Positions 6,331 to 7,685 of a stretch of DNA of 7,685 nt are shown one piece after another. The DNA comes from Ignavibacteriota bacterium (GTDB lineage Bacteria > Bacteroidota > Ignavibacteria > Palsa-1295): assembly GCA_025357895.1 (NCBI GenBank), contig JANYLL010000168.1, positions 1 to 7,685 on the forward strand, read 5' to 3'. A program made the position numbers and the translations under genes. The notes beneath the pieces are model-generated. The model searched no databases. It was not told where the DNA came from and saw only the letters and a list, made by a program, of their open reading frames with translations. The number at the start of each line of letters is the position of its first letter. Positions within the stretch are counted from its first letter, which is position 1.

Positions 6331-7587
6331 ATGGATGCACCCAAAACTGAGAGTAAAAGTATTTATATGTACCGTCCGAAAGGGGTTTACCTCGACGGAA
6401 AACCTCTTCATAAACGTATCGGCACAAGACTGGAGCAAATCAATAAATTTATTTTTCTTCGTCTCATTGGCAAACTTCTTCGCGTTCATCCGCTAGACCG
6501 GAAACTCGATCTTTCCGAAGTCTCAAGTGTCCTCTTTATCCGTTACGATGCGTTTGGCGATATGATCGTAACCACTCCTTTGTGGCGAATTCTTAAAAAA
6601 TTAAAACCATCGATCAGGATCGGCGTTGCCGGAAGCATTAGAAATCTCGGCGTATTGGGATCAGATACTGATGTAGATATTATTTATGATTATTCAGCAA
6701 GTTCATTCAAAGATTTTTTTCGGATCACTAAAAAGACTCGAAAGGAAAAATGGGATCTCGTGATCATGTGCAAGTTCAATCAGAAAACACGTGGCGGAAT
6801 CATCAGTAGGCTTTCTACAAAGGACGGATATAATGTCACCGTCGGTACTGATAATGCCATAGGTCATCAGGCTCTGTTTTCCCGCCTCATTCCTCTGCCA
6901 AAACCGCAGCATGAAATGCAAATGACTGAGCAGCTTCAGCATCTACTCCGCTCTGTTATCGAACTTCCGAACGGAGTGACAGAGCGGCCTTCTCTGATGA
7001 TCAATGTAGAGAAAGAAATAATTGCAAAGAAAAAAATTAATACTATTCTCCTTAAAGATTCAAGCACTGAATATCTCGTTATCAATACGGACGCACCGGA
7101 AGTAAGGAAATGGGGTGTCGATAAGAATATTGCACTGGCACAATTTATTGAGAGTGAATTCCCTGCCTATTCAATATTTTTTGTTTCGATGCCGGGAAAT
7201 AGATCAGACATAGAGAAGGCTGTTTCAGATGCAAGGTTATTTCGAACACATTACTTTTCTACCGACGATGTCCAGGATCTTTTCAGTATTATTCGTTATT
7301 CATCACTGGTGATAACTCCTGATACAGGAATTGCTCATCTTGCCAGTGCGGAATCAAAGCCGATTCTTGGCTTCTACCCTGAAAAAAGCGAGTGGTTACC
7401 CTATAGAATTCCTGCGTATATCATATTACCAAAATATGGCGAACTCATTTCCACTATCCCTGTAGAAGCAGCGAAGAATGGATTACGTATTTTAATCTCA
7501 GAATTACAATCAGGGTCGCTTTTACTTACTCGTATCGTACAATGGGATGCCCCTTCTGAGATAGAGTATGGTGCCCCCCATCTATAG
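6331..7587 (+). CDS. Second GT9 glycosyltransferase, 3' end altered by an insertion sequence
   Basis: A 418-residue GT9 family (heptosyltransferase-like) enzyme. Seen: a basic N-terminal extension of about 65 residues, the N-domain motif FIRYDAFGDMIVTTP (69-83), a KWG (260-262) at the start of the second domain where GT9 proteins usually carry a KxW, and the donor-side motif TPDTGIAHLASAESKPILGF (329-348) followed by YPEKSEWLPY. It is clearly divergent from the GT9 enzyme at the head of the operon, so it probably adds a different sugar or works at a different step. It starts 5 bases after the transporter stop, so it belongs to the same operon. The last codons (Y413/G414 to L418) and the TAG stop appear to come from the tip of an IS3-type element. 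The native C-terminus is therefore missing, though the conserved catalytic core is complete and the enzyme may still work. Confidence is high for the family, lower for the activity. Confidence 0.88.
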   Translation: MDAPKTESKSIYMYRPKGVYLDGKPLHKRIGTRLEQINKFIFLRLIGKLLRVHPLDRKLDLSEVSSVLFIRYDAFGDMIVTTPLWRILKKLKPSIRIGVAGSIRNLGVLGSDTDVDIIYDYSASSFKDFFRITKKTRKEKWDLVIMCKFNQKTRGGIISRLSTKDGYNVTVGTDNAIGHQALFSRLIPLPKPQHEMQMTEQLQHLLRSVIELPNGVTERPSLMINVEKEIIAKKKINTILLKDSSTEYLVINTDAPEVRKWGVDKNIALAQFIESEFPAYSIFFVSMPGNRSDIEKAVSDARLFRTHYFSTDDVQDLFSIIRYSSLVITPDTGIAHLASAESKPILGFYPEKSEWLPYRIPAYIILPKYGELISTIPVEAAKNGLRILISELQSGSLLLTRIVQWDAPSEIEYGAPHL

Positions 7588-7593
7588 GACAGT
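7569..7593. repeat. Putative terminal inverted repeat of the IS
   Basis: The stretch starting TGGTGCCCCCCATC and running through TATAGGACAG resembles IS3-family ends built as TGnTG-C-rich-(A/T)-GGACA. The partner repeat is outside the window, so the inner limit is a guess. The TAG within TATAGG supplies the stop codon of the overlapping glycosyltransferase gene. Confidence 0.55.
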
Positions 7594-7626
7594 TTTTGTT
7601 GGTAGTTACGTTGGTTTAGAATGAAC

Positions 7627-7685
7627 TCATGCTGCGATTTGGTAACATGTGAACGGTGTCTTGTATCCGAGGGATTGATGTAATC
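7627..7685 (-). CDS. IS3-family-type transposase (OrfB, rve integrase core), C-terminal fragment
   Basis: Read on the minus strand, the frame entering at 7683 gives LHQSLGYKTPFTCYQIAA and then TGA (7629-7627). HQSLGYKTP is the hallmark C-terminal motif of the DDE integrase-type OrfB of IS3-family transposases, where it follows the catalytic Glu region (family pattern RxHxxLgYxTPxxxY). The Tyr after TP (TPFTCY) also fits. OrfB cuts and joins the IS ends during transposition. Only 19 codons are in the window. The rest, including the DDE residues, lies to the right, so it is not known whether the gene is intact. The fragment is too short for usual ORF calling. It converges on the operon, facing the glycosyltransferase gene. 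Confidence 0.85.
   Translation of the reverse strand, partial: LHQSLGYKTPFTCYQIAA

Larger units (their letters stand above)
7569..7685 (-). mobile_element. Terminal part of an IS3-family-like insertion sequence (continues beyond the window)
   Basis: The minus strand from 7685 to 7627 encodes the C-terminal end of an IS3-type transposase. The 57 bases after its stop lead to a probable terminal repeat that begins TGGTGCCCCCCATC at 7569, with the TG tip typical of IS3-family ends. The transposase-stop-to-tip distance fits the right end of such an element. The outer boundary is estimated to within a few bases (7567-7570). The other end, the full transposase and the target-site duplication lie outside the window. 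Confidence 0.75.

Noticed and set aside
7588..7626. Possible continuation of a plus-strand gene after the second glycosyltransferase
   Set aside because: The stretch has no plausible plus-strand start or frame and is better explained as the non-coding end of the IS.

Overview
The window looks like a piece of a bacterial chromosome from the FCB superphylum (Bacteroidota or a relative such as Ignavibacteriota/Kapabacteria). The evidence is a secreted protein with a type IX secretion (T9SS) type A sorting domain carrying the IYPNP motif, AT-rich gene leaders with little Shine-Dalgarno signal, and MsbA/heptosyltransferase-type genes pointing to an LPS-bearing outer membrane. A finer placement is not possible from sequence reading alone. 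All complete genes read on the + strand.

Block 1 (27-2372) encodes two exported proteins. The first is a small, very cysteine-rich secreted protein that I do not recognise. The second is a 558-residue protein with seven WQKC/GG...DGG...DGDV repeats, probably a beta-propeller, followed by a T9SS sorting domain. A long, nearly perfect hairpin (592-635) lies between them.

Block 2 (2500-3293) is a small housekeeping cluster: a 67-residue basic protein, ribosomal protein bS18 (rpsR) with an N-terminal extension, and ribosomal protein bL28 (rpmB). It ends in a perfect 15-bp inverted-repeat terminator (3308-3343). The usual partners rpsF, rplI and rpmG are not here.

Block 3 (3366-7587) is a tight operon: a GT9 (heptosyltransferase-superfamily) glycosyltransferase, an MsbA-like ABC exporter overlapping it by 4 bp, and a second, divergent GT9 enzyme 5 bp further on. 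The likely job is building and flipping a lipid-linked saccharide such as LPS core. The first gene apparently starts at TTG only 22 bases past the rpmB terminator, so readthrough or an embedded promoter is needed.

Block 4 (about 7569-7685) is the end of an insertion sequence. On the minus strand, 7685-7627 encodes the last residues of an IS3-family-type transposase (HQSLGYKTP, then stop). The putative IS tip lies inside the 3' end of the second GT9 gene, so that protein's last 5-6 codons and its stop appear to be IS-derived. No tRNA, rRNA or CRISPR was seen. The main unexpected finding is this IS junction, which is not visible from ORF calling alone.
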